This document shows, piece after piece, positions 1 to 41,823 of a DNA stretch of 64,000 nucleotides. The notes under the pieces are model-generated. The model made no database searches and was not told where the DNA came from. It worked only from the letters and a program-made list of their open reading frames with translations. The stretch covers positions 63,735 to 127,734 of the forward strand of contig CM063310.1 of the NCBI GenBank assembly GCA_032173965.1, written 5' to 3'. Source of the DNA: Sitta carolinensis (Eukaryota; Chordata; Aves; Passeriformes; Sittidae). Made by a program: the position numbers and the translations under genes. Numbering within the stretch: position 1 is the first letter of the stretch; the number at the start of each line of letters is the position of its first letter.

Positions 1-145
1 ACGGGAGGGGTGAGGAGGGGTCGGGAGGGAACGGGAGGGTGAGGAGGGGTCGGGAGGGGACGGGAGGGGTCGTGCTCGCCTGCGGGCTGGGGAAGATGCT
101 TTGGAGGAACCGCGGAATCTCAATAAAGGGGCTCCCACGCGGAGA
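1..145 (+). other. 3' end of an unidentified upstream plus-strand gene
   Basis: An AATAAA poly(A) signal sits at 122-127, about 240 bases before the CRE of the HDAC6 promoter. The preceding 70 bases are a G-rich tract with a short repeated unit built on gggaggggtc. No coding exon can be recognised, so the gene is not named. In human the neighbour is GATA1, but gene order in this window is rearranged, so synteny does not settle it. Confidence 0.5.
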
Positions 146-149
146 ACGT

Positions 150-412
150 ATGGTTGCTCCAAGATGGCGGCCTCCACGGGGCACAGCCAACATGGCGGCC
201 GACAGACGGCGGCACGGCGAGGGCCACGCCCCCATTTGGTCACGCCCTTTGTTTGACCACGCCCTTCATTTAGCCACGCCCATTGAGTCGCTCGCCGTGC
301 CCCGCCCCACATACGGCCAAGCCACGCCCCCTGCCCCCCAGCCTCGCTCCCGGCCCGCCCGCCTTTGACGTCATCACGGCGCGCCCGGCGCCAGCGTCGC
401 GCGGGGCTGCAG
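150..412 (+). promoter_or_regulatory. HDAC6: HDAC6 CpG-rich promoter and non-coding exon 1
   Basis: This is a CpG-dense stretch with two YY1-like aagatggcgg/catggcggcc elements (161-170 and 191-200) and a perfect cAMP-response element TGACGTCA at 366-373. The untranslated first exon ends at 412, where CTGCAG is followed by the consensus donor GTGAGC. No TATA box is evident. The transcription start cannot be fixed from sequence but should lie between about 160 and 390. Confidence 0.7.
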
Positions 413-725
413 GTGAGCGAGGCGGCTCCGGGACCCCCGGGCCCCTGTGGGACCCCCAGACACCGCCCGGGCCCCTCCGGCGCCCCCGGAGCCCCTCCGG
501 AGCCCCTCCGGAGCGCCCCGTGCCGCCCTCGGCCCATGGAGCCCCCCGGGCCCATGGAGCTCCCGGCTCCCGCTCCAGCCCCGGTTCTCCCGCAACCGCC
601 CCGGCCCTGTCCCCACTGTCTGCCATTGGCCCCGCTGGCCCCGCTGTCCCCGTTTTCCCCCGCTGTCCCCGTTTTCCCCCGTGTCCCCGTTTTCCCCCGT
701 GTCCCCTAACCCGTGTCCCCCCCAG

Positions 726-773
726 GCCCCCGCGATGCCCCCCCCCGCGCGCCGCTAGAGCCCCCCGGCTGCC

Positions 774-776
<3 letters not shown>
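726..776 (+). other. HDAC6: HDAC6 exon 2: 5' UTR, uORF and a start codon as its last three bases
   Basis: The acceptor CCCCCCCAG ends at 725 and the donor GTGAGA starts at 777. The exon holds an eight-codon upstream ORF (ATG 735-737, TAG 756-758). It ends exactly in ATG (774-776), so only the initiator Met comes from this exon. Splicing in phase 0 to the 102-base exon at 1192 gives an open N-terminus, which is why this start was chosen. Confidence 0.6.
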
Positions 777-23330
<22,554 letters not shown>

Positions 23331-23689
23331 GCCCCTCCCCCCCCCGGACACCCCCACCCCACCCCTCCCCCCACTCTTAAAGGGCTACACACGTGCCATT
23401 CCCCCCCCCCCCATCACCAGCACCCCGGGACCCCCGAACCCCCCCGGGCCAAAGGCTGGGCCGGGCCCAGGGGCGGGGGAGGGGCAGCGGGGGGGGGCAC
23501 CTCCCCCCCCATCACCGCGGGGGGGTCCCGGGCGCAGCCGGGGCACGCGGGGGGACCCCAGTTTTGTATCCCCCTCCCCTTTGGAGGGTTTTGTAAATCC
23601 CCTTTGTTACGCCGAGACAATAAAGAGAGCTGCCAGACTCGGGCTGTGCAGGAGCTTTTGGGGGTCCCGGGGGTTTGGGGGGTCCCGGG

Positions 23690-31391
<7,702 letters not shown>

Positions 31392-31394
31392 GGC

Positions 31395-31720
31395 GGGGCG
31401 CGCCGGCGGCAGCGGAGCCGCCTCGGGGCCACACGGGCGGTAACGAAGGGTCCCCCAATCCCGTCGGGACCCCCCAAAACCTCCCCGAGCCCCCGAACCC
31501 CCCGGCTGGGCCCGGCCGCTCAAACCATCGAGACGCGGCAGAGCGCCCGGCCGGAGCGCACTTCCGGTCACGTGAAACTCGCTTCCGGTACGCCCGCCCG
31601 CTGATTGGCTGCGGCGGGAGGGCGGGGCCGTTGCCCGGCAACGCGCCACGTTGGAAAATGGCGGCGGCGTGCGCCGTTGCCATGGCGACCGCCCGCCGCC
31701 ATGTTGGAACCGGCGCCTCG
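31395..31720 (-). promoter_or_regulatory. WDR45: WDR45 promoter
   Basis: CpG-rich. It holds two CTTCCGG ETS-type sites (about 31561 and 31582), an E-box in GGTCACGTGAAA (about 31565-31576) that fits the TFEB/TFE3 (CLEAR) family, an ATTGG (inverted CCAAT) at about 31602, and two X-box-like inverted repeats: GTTGCCCGGCAAC at 31630-31642 and GTTGCCATGGCGACC at 31676-31690. It lies within 450 bases of the GPKOW poly(A) signal, so the two minus-strand genes are tightly stacked. Confidence 0.7.
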
Positions 31721-31831
31721 GGGGGGCTTTGGGGAGGGGGATTTTGAGGAGGGGGCTCCGAGCGGGGAGGGTCCCCCGAGGGTCCCCCCGGTGCCAAAGA
31801 ACCGCGAGAGCCGCTGCTCGTTCCGACGGCT

Positions 31832-34800
31832 TTTATTGTCCCGGCGCCGCGGCCGCCCCGGCCGGAGGATTTGGGGCGGGGGGCGGCGGGAGGATTTGGG
31901 GCGGGGGGCTCCTTCTCGCTCAATCGTCGTCGCCCCCACCCAGGTAATGGCAGATGGAGTCGTAGGGCAGCGACAGCACGGCGTCGCCGCGTCCCGGCCC
32001 AGCTGCACCAGCGCCCGGCCGCGCTGCGGGTCCCGCTCCAGGATGCGGCCGAGCTGCGGGCCCGGGCGGTCAGCGGGGGCGGGGGTCGGGGGCGGGGGGC
32101 GGCTGGGGGTTGGGGGGTCGGGGGCTCGGGGGGTTCGGGGGGCGCGGGACTCGGGGGGTTGGGGGGTCGGGCGGGGGGCCCGGGCGGTCAGGCGGGGGGC
32201 GGGGGGCGCGGGGGTGGGGTTTGGGGAGCCGGGGGGTTCGGGGGTGGGGGTCGGGGGGGGCGGGGGGCGGGGGGTCGGGGAGCTCGGGGGGGGCTCGGGG
32301 GCGCGCGGGATCTCGGGGGGGGCTCGGGGGGTGGGGGGCTCGGGGGCGCGGGGGGCTCGGGGGCTTTGGGGGTGGTCTGGGGTCGCAGGGGGGCCCGGGC
32401 GGTCAGCGGGGGGCGGGGGGCGCGGGGGGTTTGGGGGGTCGGGGGGGTCGGGGGGCTCGGGGGGCGGGGGGGGTCGGGGGTGGCTGGGGGGGCTTGGGGG
32501 GGGTTGGAGGGGGGGGTCGGGGGGGGGCTCGGGGGCTGCGGGGGGTTTGGAGGGGGGTCGGGGGGTTGGGGGGGCTCGGGGGCTCGGGGGGCTCGGGGGC
32601 TCGGGGGGCTCGGGGGGTCGGGGGAGCGCGGGGGGCTCGGGGAGTCGGGGGGGCTCGGGGGGGTCTCGGGGGTCTCGGGGGTCGCGCTCACCTTGCCCGA
32701 GTGCTCGCCCAGCACCACCATGACGCGGTCGGAGCTGCCCCGCGGCACCACGGTCTCGAGAGAGGCCTCGGGCAGCCCTGGGGGGCGAGGGGGGAATGGG
32801 GGGAATGGGGGGAATGGGGGGGTCAGGGGGCAATGGGGGTGTCAGGGAGGTACAGAACCCCCCATGGGGACCCCCAAAAGGGCACAGACCCCCCCCCCCC
32901 CCCCGTGAGGACCCCCCCAGACTCTCCCAGGGTCACCGAGGGGGGCACCAGGGGTCGGGGGGATTCGAGGTGAGGGGCAATGGGGGGGTCAGGGGGAATT
33001 GGGGGTCGGGGGTGCCATGGGGGGTCCCGGTGATCTGGGGAGGGGTAGCTGGGGGGTCGGGGGGCTCAGGGAGATTTTGGGGCTCCAGGAGGAGAGTTCG
33101 GGGGGCTCAGGGCGGCTCTCACCCTCCTCCAGGTGCCCGTCGTCCGTGCGGCACACGCAGGTGTCGGGGGCCAGCAGGTCCTCGATCTGCATCTGGGGGG
33201 GCGGGGGGCTCAGCACCCCCAAACCCCGCCGGGGGGGGGGCAGGAAACCCCCAGGGCTGATTTGGGGGCGCAGGGACCCCCCCGGGGCTGATTTTGGAGG
33301 GGATTCAAGGATTTGGGTTCGCCCCCGTTGTTCAGGGTCCCCCCCAGGTATTTGGGGTTCCCCCCACCCCGTTATTCGGGGTCCTTCAAGGATTTGGCCC
33401 CCCCCCCTCCCGTTTTTTTGGGGTCCCACCTTGCAGTTGTAGAGGCGGCCCTCCCCCGTGGATTTGGGGTGTCCCCAATTTTTGGGCCCCCCCCGTTTTT
33501 GGGGTCCCCCCGTGTATTCGGTGTCCCCCCCACCCCGTGTTTTGTGGTCCCCCCCTCGTTTTTCGGGGTCCCCCCACTCGTGTTTTGGGGTCTCCCCCGT
33601 TATTCGGGATCTCCCCGTTTATTTGGGTTTCCCCCCTGTATTTGGTGTACCCCCTCCGTTTTTTGGGGGTCCCCCCGTTTTCTGGGGTCCTCCCCCGTTT
33701 TTTGGGGTCCCCCCCATTTTTGGGGTCGCCCCCCCCCCATGTATTTGCTGTCCCCTCCCCGTTTCTGGGGTCCACACTTTGCAGTTGTAGAGGTGACCCC
33801 CCCCCGGGTTTCGGGGTGCCCCCCGGGTTTCGGGGCGCCCCCGTTTTTGGGGTCCCACCTTGCAGTTGTAGAGGCGCCCCCCCCGCAGGGCGCGGTCCAC
33901 GCAGCGCACCCGCAGGTCCCGGCGCACCCAGTGGGGAGGGGGCGCGGGGGGGGGCGGGGGGGACCCCCGGGGCTGCTTCGCACACCTGGGGGAGGGGGGG
34001 GGAGCGTGGGGAGGGGGCGCGGGGACCCCCGGGGCTCCAGGGAATCACAGCCCCCCCTTCCCTCCAGAGCTCAGCACCCCCCGAAGCCTTGGAGACCCCC
34101 AAAGGGGCACAGACCCCCCCCCAAAGGGGCACAGACCCCCCCCAAAGGGGCACAGACCCGCCCCAAAGGGGCACAGACCCCCCCCAAAGGGGCACAGACC
34201 CCGCCCCAAAGGGGCACAGACCCCCCCCCAAAGGGGCACAGACCCCCCCCCCAAAGGGGCACAGACCCCCCCCCAAAGGGGCACAGACCCCCCCCCCCAA
34301 AGGGCACAGACCCCCCCCAAAGGGGCACAGACCCCCCCCCAAAGGGGCACAGACCCCCCCCCCCAAAGGGCACAGATCCCCCCATGGGACCCCCAAACTC
34401 TCCAGGGGTCAGGGCCCCCCCCAAGGGTCACAGCCCCCCCAGTCCCCCCCAGTCCCCTCAATGGGTGCCCCCCAAAGTCCCAGGACCCCCCCCCAAATTG
34501 CTGCCCCCCACCCAAAGCCCCCCCAGGGCCCCCAGCCCAGCAGGGGTCCCTCACACACCCCGGAGCCCCCCCCCAAAATGAGAGCCCCCCAAAATGAGCC
34601 CCCCCCCGGTGCCCCCCTCACCTCTGGCTCTCGGGGGGCTCCCTGCGCTTGGCCCCTCCCCCCCGCGGGGGGTCCCCAGCCGGCACCCCCTGATCCGGGG
34701 GGGGGGCAGAGGCACCTGGGGGGAACTGGGAGTGACTGGGGGGGACTGGGAGCACTGGGAGAGGGGCTGAACTGGGAGCTACTGGGAGGTTACTGGGGGG

Positions 34801-37800
34801 CAACTGGGGAGTGGGGGAGGCATTGGGGGTTATTGGGGTGTTCTGAGGTGTTGGAGGCACTGGGAGGCACTGGGAGGTTACTGGGAGGCACTGGGAGGCA
34901 CTGGGAGGGCACTGGGAGCACTGGGAGGGCACTGGGAGGCACTGGGAGGTTACTGGGAGGCACTGGGAGGCACTGGGAGGCACTGGGAGGTTACTGGGAG
35001 GCACTGGGAGGTTACTGGGAGGCACTGGGAGGCACTGGGAGGCACTGGGAGGCACTGGGAGGTTACTGGGAGGCACTGGGAGGTTACTGGGAGGTTACTG
35101 GGAGGCACTGGGAGGCACTGGGAGGTTACTGGGAGGCACTGGGAGGCACTGGGAGGTTACTGGGAGGCACTGGGAGGTTACTGGGAGGTTACTGGGAGGC
35201 ACTGGGAGGTTACTGGGAGGCACTGGGAGGCACTGGGAGGTTACTGGGAGGTTACTGGGAGGCACTGGGAGGCACTGGGAGGCACTGGGAGGTTACTGGG
35301 AGGCACTGGGAGGCACTGGGAGGCACTGGGAGGCACTGGGAGGTTACTGGGAGGCACTGGGAGGCACTGGGAGGCACTGGGAGGTTACTGGGAGGTTACT
35401 GGGAGGCACTGGGAGGTTACTGGGAGGCACTGGGAGGTTACTGGGAGGTTACTGGGAGCACTGGGAGCACTGGGAGGCACTGGGAGGCACTGGGAGGTTA
35501 CTGGGAGGCACTGGGAGGTTACTGGGAGGCACTGGGAGGCACTGGAAGGCACTGGGAGGTTACTGGGAGGTTACTGGGAGGCACTGGGAGGTTACTGGGA
35601 GGTTACTGGGAGCACTGGAAGGCACTGGGAGGTTACTGGGAGGTTACTGGGAGGCACTGGGAGGCACTGGGAGGTTACTGGGAGGTTACTGGGAGGCACT
35701 GGGAGGTTACTGGGAGGTTACTGGGAGGCACTGGGAGGCACTGGGAGGCACTGGGAGGCACTGGGAGGTTACTGGGAGGCACTGGGAGGCACTGGGAGGC
35801 ACTGGGAGGTTACTGGGAGGCACTGGGAGGCACTGGAGGCACTGGGAGGTTACTGGGAGGCACTGGGAGGTTACTGGGAGGCACTGGGAGGCACTGGGAG
35901 GTTACTGGGAGGCACTGGGAGGCACTGGGAGGTTACTGGGAGGCACTGGGAGGCACTGGGAGGCACTGGGAGGTTACTGGGAGGTTACTGGGAGGTTACT
36001 GGGAGGTTACTGGGAGGCACTGGGAGGTTACTGGGAGGCACTGGGAGGCACTGGGAGGTTACTGGGAGGTTACTGGGAGGTTACTGGGAGGCACTGGGAG
36101 GCACTGGGAGGCACTGGGAGGCACTGGGAGGCACTGGGAGGCACTGGGAGGCACTGGTCCATCCCAGGACACCCGCCCGGGGGTCACTGGTCCGTACTGG
36201 TCCGTACTGGTCCGTACTGGTCCGTACTGGTCCGCACTGGGCGCTCACCTGTGCGCAGCGGGCGCAGCCCGTGCAGCGGCACCGCCACCACCTGCCCGCC
36301 CAGGTAGAGGCGGAGCAGCGCCCGGCCGGTCTCGGGCTCCAGCGCCTGCACCTGCCCAGAGACCAGTTACACCAGTTAGGGACCAGTTACACCAGTTAGA
36401 GACCAGTTAGGGACCAGTTACACCAGTTAGAGACCAGTTAGGGACCAGTTACACCAGTTAGAGACTGGTTAGAGACCAGTTACACCAGTTAGGGGCCAGT
36501 TAGGGACCAGTTACACCAGTTAGAGACCAGTTACACCAGTTAGGGACCAGTTAGGGACCAGTTACACCAGTTAGAGACCAGTTACACCAGTTAGAGACCA
36601 GTTACACCAGTTAGGGGCCAGTTAGAGACCAGTTACACCAGTTAGAGACCAGTTACACCAGTTAGAGACTGGTTAGGGACCAGTTACACCAGTTAGAGAC
36701 CAGTTACACCAGTTAGAGACAGTTAGGGACCAGTTACACCAGTTAGAGACCAGTTACACCAGTTAGAGACCAGTTACACCAGTTAGAGACCAGTTACACC
36801 AGTTAGAGACAGGTTAGCCGTTAGGAGACCAGTTACACCAGTTAGAGACTGGTAGCCCAGTCAGCACCAGTAACACACAGAGCTTTTCTGGTCACCTCCC
36901 AGTAACCCCAGAACCTCCAGTAACCCCAGTACACCCCCAGTGCCTCCCAGTAACCCCAGTTACCCTCCAGTAACCCAGAACCTCCCAGTAACCCCAGTTA
37001 CCCTCCAGTAACCCAGTTACCCTCCCAGTAACCCCAGTGCCCTCCCAGTAACCCCAGTACCCCCCCAGTACCCTCCCAGTAACCCCAGTACCCCCAGTGC
37101 CTCCCAGTAACCCAGTTACCCTCCCAGTAACCCCAGTTACCCTCCCAGTAACCCCGTACCCCAGTACCCTCCCAGTAACCCCAGTGCCCTCCCAGTGCTC
37201 CCAGTGCTGCACTGGGAGAAGTGGGGGGTGTCAGCGTTGCCAGAGCCCCTGCAGAGCCACACTGGGCTGTACTGGTGTTACTGGGCTGTACTGGTGTATA
37301 CTGGTCTGTACCGGTCCGTACTGGTCCATACTGGTCTATACTGGTCTGTACTGGTCTATACTGGTCCATACTGGTCTATACTTGTCTGTACTGGTCTATT
37401 ACTGGTGTATACTGGTCCATACTGGTCCGTACTGGTCCATACTGGTCTCACCTGCCCGCGCAGCCCGCGGTGGGGGCCGCTCTCGATGCACGGTCTGACT
37501 GTCTGACTGGTCTGTACTGCTTATACTGGTCTATCTGGTTACTGGTCCATACTGGTCCATACTGATCCATACTGGTCTATACTGTCTATACTGGTCTGTA
37601 CTGGTCTGTACTGGTCTGTACTGGTCTATACTGGTCTGTACTGGTCTATACTGGTCTGTACTGGTCTATACTGGTCCATACTGGTCCGTACTGGTCCATA
37701 CTGGTCTCACCTGCCCGCGCAGCCGCGGTGGGGGCGCTCTCGATGCTCACGGTCTGTACTGGTCTGTACTGGTCTTGTTTACTGGTCTATTACTGGTCTG

Positions 37801-40344
37801 TACTGGTTCTGTACTGGTCTGTACTGGTCTGTACTGGTCTATTTACTGGTCTATACTGGTCTATACTGGTCTATACTGGTCACGCATACTGGTCCGTACT
37901 GGTCTCACCTGCCCGCGCAGCCCGCGGTGGGGGCCGCTCTCGATGCTCACGGTCTCTCCCGGGGCCGGGCCCTGCGAGGGCTCCCCGTCCCGGGGGGTCC
38001 CGGGGGGGCCTCGGCCCCCAGCCCCAACCCGCGGGGGCGGGGCCGGCGCTCCAGGGGGGCCACGACCCTGCGGGGGGAGGGGGGGATTAGGGGGGGAACC
38101 CGCCGGGGGGGGGGGGGTCCCCAAAACCCATCCTGAGGGACTCAGGGCACCCCAAAACCAACCCTGGGGGGTCCCCAAACCCACCAGAGGGGTCCCCAAA
38201 CCCACCAGAGGGGTCCCCAAAGCCACCCGGGAGGGGTCCCCAAAACACACACCCAGGGGGGGTCCCAACCACTGGGTCCCCACCAACCAGGGGTCCTGCC
38301 CCCAAGCTTCCCCTGGTTTCCGTCTGCCCTAGGCTGGGATGCTCAGGGGTCCCCCAGATTTGGGGGGGGTCTCAGTGGTCCCAGGGTGCCCCTCCCGGTT
38401 TGGGGTCCCTCCCACACCTGGGGCAGGTGCACCCCGGCCTCGGCCCGGGCTCCAGCCCGGGACCCTTTTTGGGGGGCTCAGGGGGGTTTGGGGGGCTCAG
38501 AGGGGCTCAGGGGGGGTTCGGGGGGGGCTCAGGGGGGTTTGGGGGGCTCAGGGGGGTTTGGGGGTCTCAGGGGGGGTCTCAGGGTGGTTCAGGGGGCTCA
38601 GGGGGTCTCAGGGTGGTTCGGGGGTCTCAGGGGGGGTCTCAGGGGGTCTCAGGGTGCCCCCTCACCTGGGGAAGGTGCGCCCGATGCCCTGGCCCTGGCT
38701 CCAGCCCATCCCCCGCAGCATGGCCAGCCCGAACTGCCCCACGGGCACGGCCTCGTAGTCCTGGGGGGTCTGGGGACACCGGGGGGTCGGGGGATGAGGG
38801 GGGGGCTCAGGGGGATGAGGAGCTCGTGGGGCTCACAGGGGGCTTTGGGGGATTGCGGGGCTGGGGGGTCTTGAGGGGCAGGGGTGGCTCGGGGGGGTCG
38901 TGGGGCTGGGGGGCTGGGGGAGGGAACTGTGGGGGCGGGGTGGGCTGGAGGGGCCCTGGAGAGGATTTGGGGCTCCCCAGGGGAGTTTGGGGTCTGGGGG
39001 AGGAGGAGGCACGCGGAGGGACCCGGGCATCGGGGCAGGGAGGGTCCCTCGGGGGTCCCGGGGGATGGCGGAGGTCCTGGCGGATGTTGGGGGTCCCGGG
39101 GGATGTCAAGGGGGTCCGGGGGGGTTTCGGGGATCCCGGGGGATGTCGGGGGTCCCGGGGAATGTCGGGGGTTCCGGGGCATGTCAGGGGTCCCGGGTGA
39201 TGTCGGGGACCCGGGTGATGGTGGGTCCGGGTGATGTCGGGGGTCCCGGGTGATGGCGGGGGTCGCGGGGGTGATCTCGGGGGTCCCGGGTGATGGCGGG
39301 GGTGGCGGGGATGATGGCGGGGGTGGCAGGGATGATGTCGGGGGTCGCGGGGATGATGGCGGGGGTCGCGGGGGTGATCTCGGGGGTCCGGGTGATGGCG
39401 GGGGTCGCAGGGGTCTGACCGGCTGCGCCCCGGTGGCGCTCTCCTTGTCGGGCAGCTGCAGCGGGATGGCCATGGGGGGTCCCGCGGCGCCCTGGGGCTG
39501 CTCCCGGCTCTGCCGCGCCTCTGGGGGGCCGGGCGGTCAGGGGGGCTCAGGGGGGACCCCCGGGATCCCCCGAACCCCCGGGACCCCCACTCACCCTGCA
39601 GCAGCTCCTGCACCGCCTGCGCCTCCACCGAGGGGGGGGCCGGGGGGGGCCCGGCGGGGGCGGGGTCTGCGCTGGGGGCGGGGCCATCGGCGGGGGCGGG
39701 GTCATCGGCGGGGGCGGGGCCTGTGTCGGCGCGGGGGGGCTCCGGGTTCCTCCAGCGGTGGGGGGGGATCAGGGGGATCACCAGCTCCTGCTTGGGGGGC
39801 GGGGCCGGCCGCGTGCTGGGGGCGGGGCCAGAGCTTTAGCCACGCCCACAGCCCGCGCCTTCGGTACGCAAGGGGCGTTCCCGTATAAACCACGCCCCGT
39901 GAAAGCCACGCCCCCCGCGACGACCGCATGCACAGCCCGTGCCTCAGGCCATATTAGGAACACCGCCCAGGCCACGCCCCCGCGACACAGCGCGCCTGCC
40001 CCAAGCCCCGCCCACCGCAGCCTTAAATGGGAAAGGCGGGCGCGGAGCCCCGCCCCCGGCCCCCCAGCCCCGCCCCCGAGCGCGCCCGGCCGGGCGGGCG
40101 CCATGTTCCAGCCGCGCCCCCTCCCCGCCCACCTGAGCAGCTCCCGGTCCTCCACCGCCGTCAGGAACTCGGTGTCGCTGTCGGCGTCGCCGCCGGGCTC
40201 CGCGCAGGGGCCCGCAGGCAGCGGCCGCCGCCGCTCCGCCCTGCGGCTGAAGGCGAACGACACCGGCCCCGTTCCCGTTCCCGTTCCCGTTCCCGGCCCC
40301 TCCGCCGCCGCCGCCGCCGCCGCCGCGCCATCGCCCGCCGCCAT
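31832..40344 (-). CDS. GPKOW: G-patch domain and KOW motifs protein (Spp2/MOS2 family)
   Basis: Nuclear RNA-binding spliceosome factor that works with the helicase DHX16. Exons: 40344-40133 ([24 protein letters not shown]), 39815-39595 ([14 protein letters not shown]), 39520-39420 ([15 protein letters not shown]), 38760-38666 (G-patch, [19 protein letters not shown]), 38067-37909 (RGLGLGAE, then [13 protein letters not shown] of KOW1), 36351-36249, 34689-34622, about 33987-33859 ([19 protein letters not shown]), 33192-33123 ([18 protein letters not shown]), 32777-32692 ([11 protein letters not shown] of KOW2) and 32053-31920 ([14 protein letters not shown], stop 31922-31920). AATAAA lies on the minus strand at 31837-31832. 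Frame breaks near 37990-38008, 33930-33960 and 31980-32000 each look like one missing base in a C/G run. The donor at 39419 is the non-consensus GTCAGA. Confidence 0.93.
32054..32691. repeat. gctcggggg minisatellite, last GPKOW intron
   Basis: About 600 bases of a degenerate 9- to 18-base ggggggctcgggggcgcgggg array. Nothing gene-like was seen. Confidence 0.8.
33193..33858 (-). repeat. GPKOW: GPKOW intron with two copies of the exon end CTCTACAACTGCAAG
   Basis: The true donor (AAG then GTGGGA) is at 33858-33853. Exon-end copies lie at 33430-33446 (with an intact GTGGGACC donor) and 33778-33793 (donor altered to GTGTGGA). The rest is gtttttggggtcccccc repeats. Confidence 0.88.
34090..34390. 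repeat. 22-base minisatellite, aaaggggcacagacccccc
   Basis: About 14 tandem units differing mainly in the length of the C run, in the intron between GPKOW exons 34689-34622 and 33987-33859. Confidence 0.9.
34725..36180. repeat. 10-base cactgggagg / ttactgggagg array
   Basis: About 1.45 kb of near-perfect 10- to 11-base units, alternating gcactgggag and gttactgggag, in the intron between GPKOW exons 36351-36249 and 34689-34622. It belongs to the ACTGG family and yields a spurious 1,000-residue open frame. Confidence 0.93.
36352..37908 (-). repeat. GPKOW: GPKOW intron: ACTGG-family arrays and two exon-end copies
   Basis: 36357-36860 is a roughly 24-base gttacaccagttagagacca array. 36895-37200 is a cccagtaacccc array. 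37260-37900 is a 10-base tactggtcta array. Within the last, copies of the end of exon 38067-37909 with its GTGAGA donor (about 43 exon bases, coding [10 protein letters not shown]) sit at 37445-37495 and 37704-37750. The true boundary is 37909. Confidence 0.9.
38110..38660 (-). repeat. GPKOW: GPKOW intron with a degenerate copy of the G-patch exon end
   Basis: On the minus strand 38470-38414 reads GGGCTGGAGCCCGGGCCGAG and ends CTGCCCCAG then GTGTGG, resembling the end of the G-patch exon (GGGCTGGAGCCAGGGCCAGG ... CTTCCCCAG then GTGAGG). 38150-38270 is a gtccccaaacccaccagagg repeat and 38480-38655 a ggctcaggggggtttgg array. Confidence 0.75.
39020..39410. repeat. gggtcccgggtgatgtc minisatellite
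   Basis: A 17- to 19-base degenerate array in the intron between GPKOW exons 39520-39420 and 38760-38666. Confidence 0.85.
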
Positions 40345-40650
40345 CTTGCGCCGCGGGGCCCTGTGGGAGAGAGCCGGCCCGGCCGCCTACAGCTCCCGGC
40401 GGCCTCTGCGGCGCGGCCCCGCCCCCCGCGCCGCCGGCTCTGCGGCCGCTGATTGGTGCAGCCCCCGCCTATCGGAGCTGCCGCCGCCGCTCGTCCCGCC
40501 CTCCTCTCCCCGCGCCGCCGCCGCTGATTGGCCGAGCCGCCCGTCGCTCATCCCGCGCCGCCGCCGCTCGCGCCCGCCGGCCTCGCGCGCGCGTTGCCGT
40601 GGCGACCCGCGCGGCGGTACCGGGGGGAGGGGCGGGGGGCGCGGGACGGG
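40345..40650. promoter_or_regulatory. Shared CpG-island promoter of GPKOW (-) and MAGIX (+)
   Basis: A CpG-dense region between divergent genes. It holds two inverted CCAAT boxes (gattgg at about 40450 and 40526) and an X-box-like GTTGCCGTGGCGACC at 40593-40607. GPKOW starts translation at 40344. The MAGIX 5' exon was not pinned down; the first supported MAGIX coding exon is 1.2 kb away, beyond a minisatellite. Confidence 0.6.
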
Positions 40651-40654
40651 CGGG

Positions 40655-41790
40655 GGCGGACTGGGGACACTGGGATAAACTGGGATAAACTGGGAACCCT
40701 GGGATAAACTGGGATAAACTGGGATGGGACTGGGGACACTGGGATGGACTGGGAACCCTGGGATAAACTGGGGACACTGGGATAAACTGGGATAAACTGG
40801 GATAAACTGGGATGGACTGGGATGGGACTGGGGACACTGGGATAAACTGGGATAAACTGGGATGGACTGGGATGGACTGGGATGGACTGGGAACACTGGG
40901 ATAAACTGGGAGGACTGGGATGGACTGGGGACACTGGGATAAACTGGGATGACTGGGAGGGAATGGGAACACTGGGATGGGACTGGGAACACTGGGATAA
41001 ACTGGGAGGACTGGGAACATGGGATAAACTGGGAAACTGGGAGGGACTGGGATAAACTGGGAGGGACTGGGAACACTGGGAGGGACTGGGAACACTGGGA
41101 TAAACTGGGATAAACTGGAGGGATGGGATAACTGGGGGACTGGGAACACTGGGATAAACTGGGATAAACTGGGATGGGACTGGGGACACTGGGATGGACT
41201 GGGAACACTGGGATAAACTGGGATACACTGGGATGGACTGGGAACACTGGGATAAACTGGGATAAACTGGGATGGGACTGGGGACACTGGGATGGACTGG
41301 GAACACTGGGATAAACTGGGATGGGATGGGACACTGGGATGGATGGAAACCTGGGATAACTGGGATAAACTGGGATAACTGGATGGGACTGGGGACACTG
41401 GGATGGGACTGGGGACACTGGGAACACTGGGAGGGACTGGGATGACACTGGGATAAACTGGGAGGGACTGGGAGGGACTGGGGGAGCAGTGGTGGTCTCT
41501 GGTGGTCCCTGGTGGTCACCGGTGGTCACGGTGGTCATGGTGGTCTCTGGTGGTCCCTGGTGGTCCCTGGTGGTCTCTGGTGGTCCATGGTGGTCTCTGG
41601 TGGTCCCTGGTGGTCCTGGTGGTCTCTGGTGGTCCATGGTGGTCTCTGGTGGTCCTGGTGGTCTCTGGTGGTCTCTGGTGGTCCATGGTGGTCTCTGGTG
41701 GTCTCTGGTGGTCCCTGGTGGTCCCTGGTGGTCCCTGGTGGTCTCTGGTGGTCCATGGTGGTCCATGGTGGTCCCTGGTGGTCTCTGGTG
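40655..41790. repeat. 10-base aactgggata and tggtggtctc arrays
   Basis: 40655-41480 is an ACTGG-family array (gggataaact, ggatggact). 41490-41790 is a tggtccctggtggtctc array running directly into the acceptor of the first recognised MAGIX exon. Confidence 0.9.
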
Positions 41791-41823
41791 CAGGCGCTGC
41801 CCCCCCCGGGCCGGGCCCCCCCG

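Noticed and set aside
1..145. Naming the upstream gene GATA1
   Set aside because: Only a poly(A) signal is visible, and local order differs from human.
33294..36410. Plus-strand open frame of 1,038 residues
   Set aside because: It is produced by the 10- to 11-base cactgggagg array and simple C-rich sequence, antisense to GPKOW exons. No protein family features.
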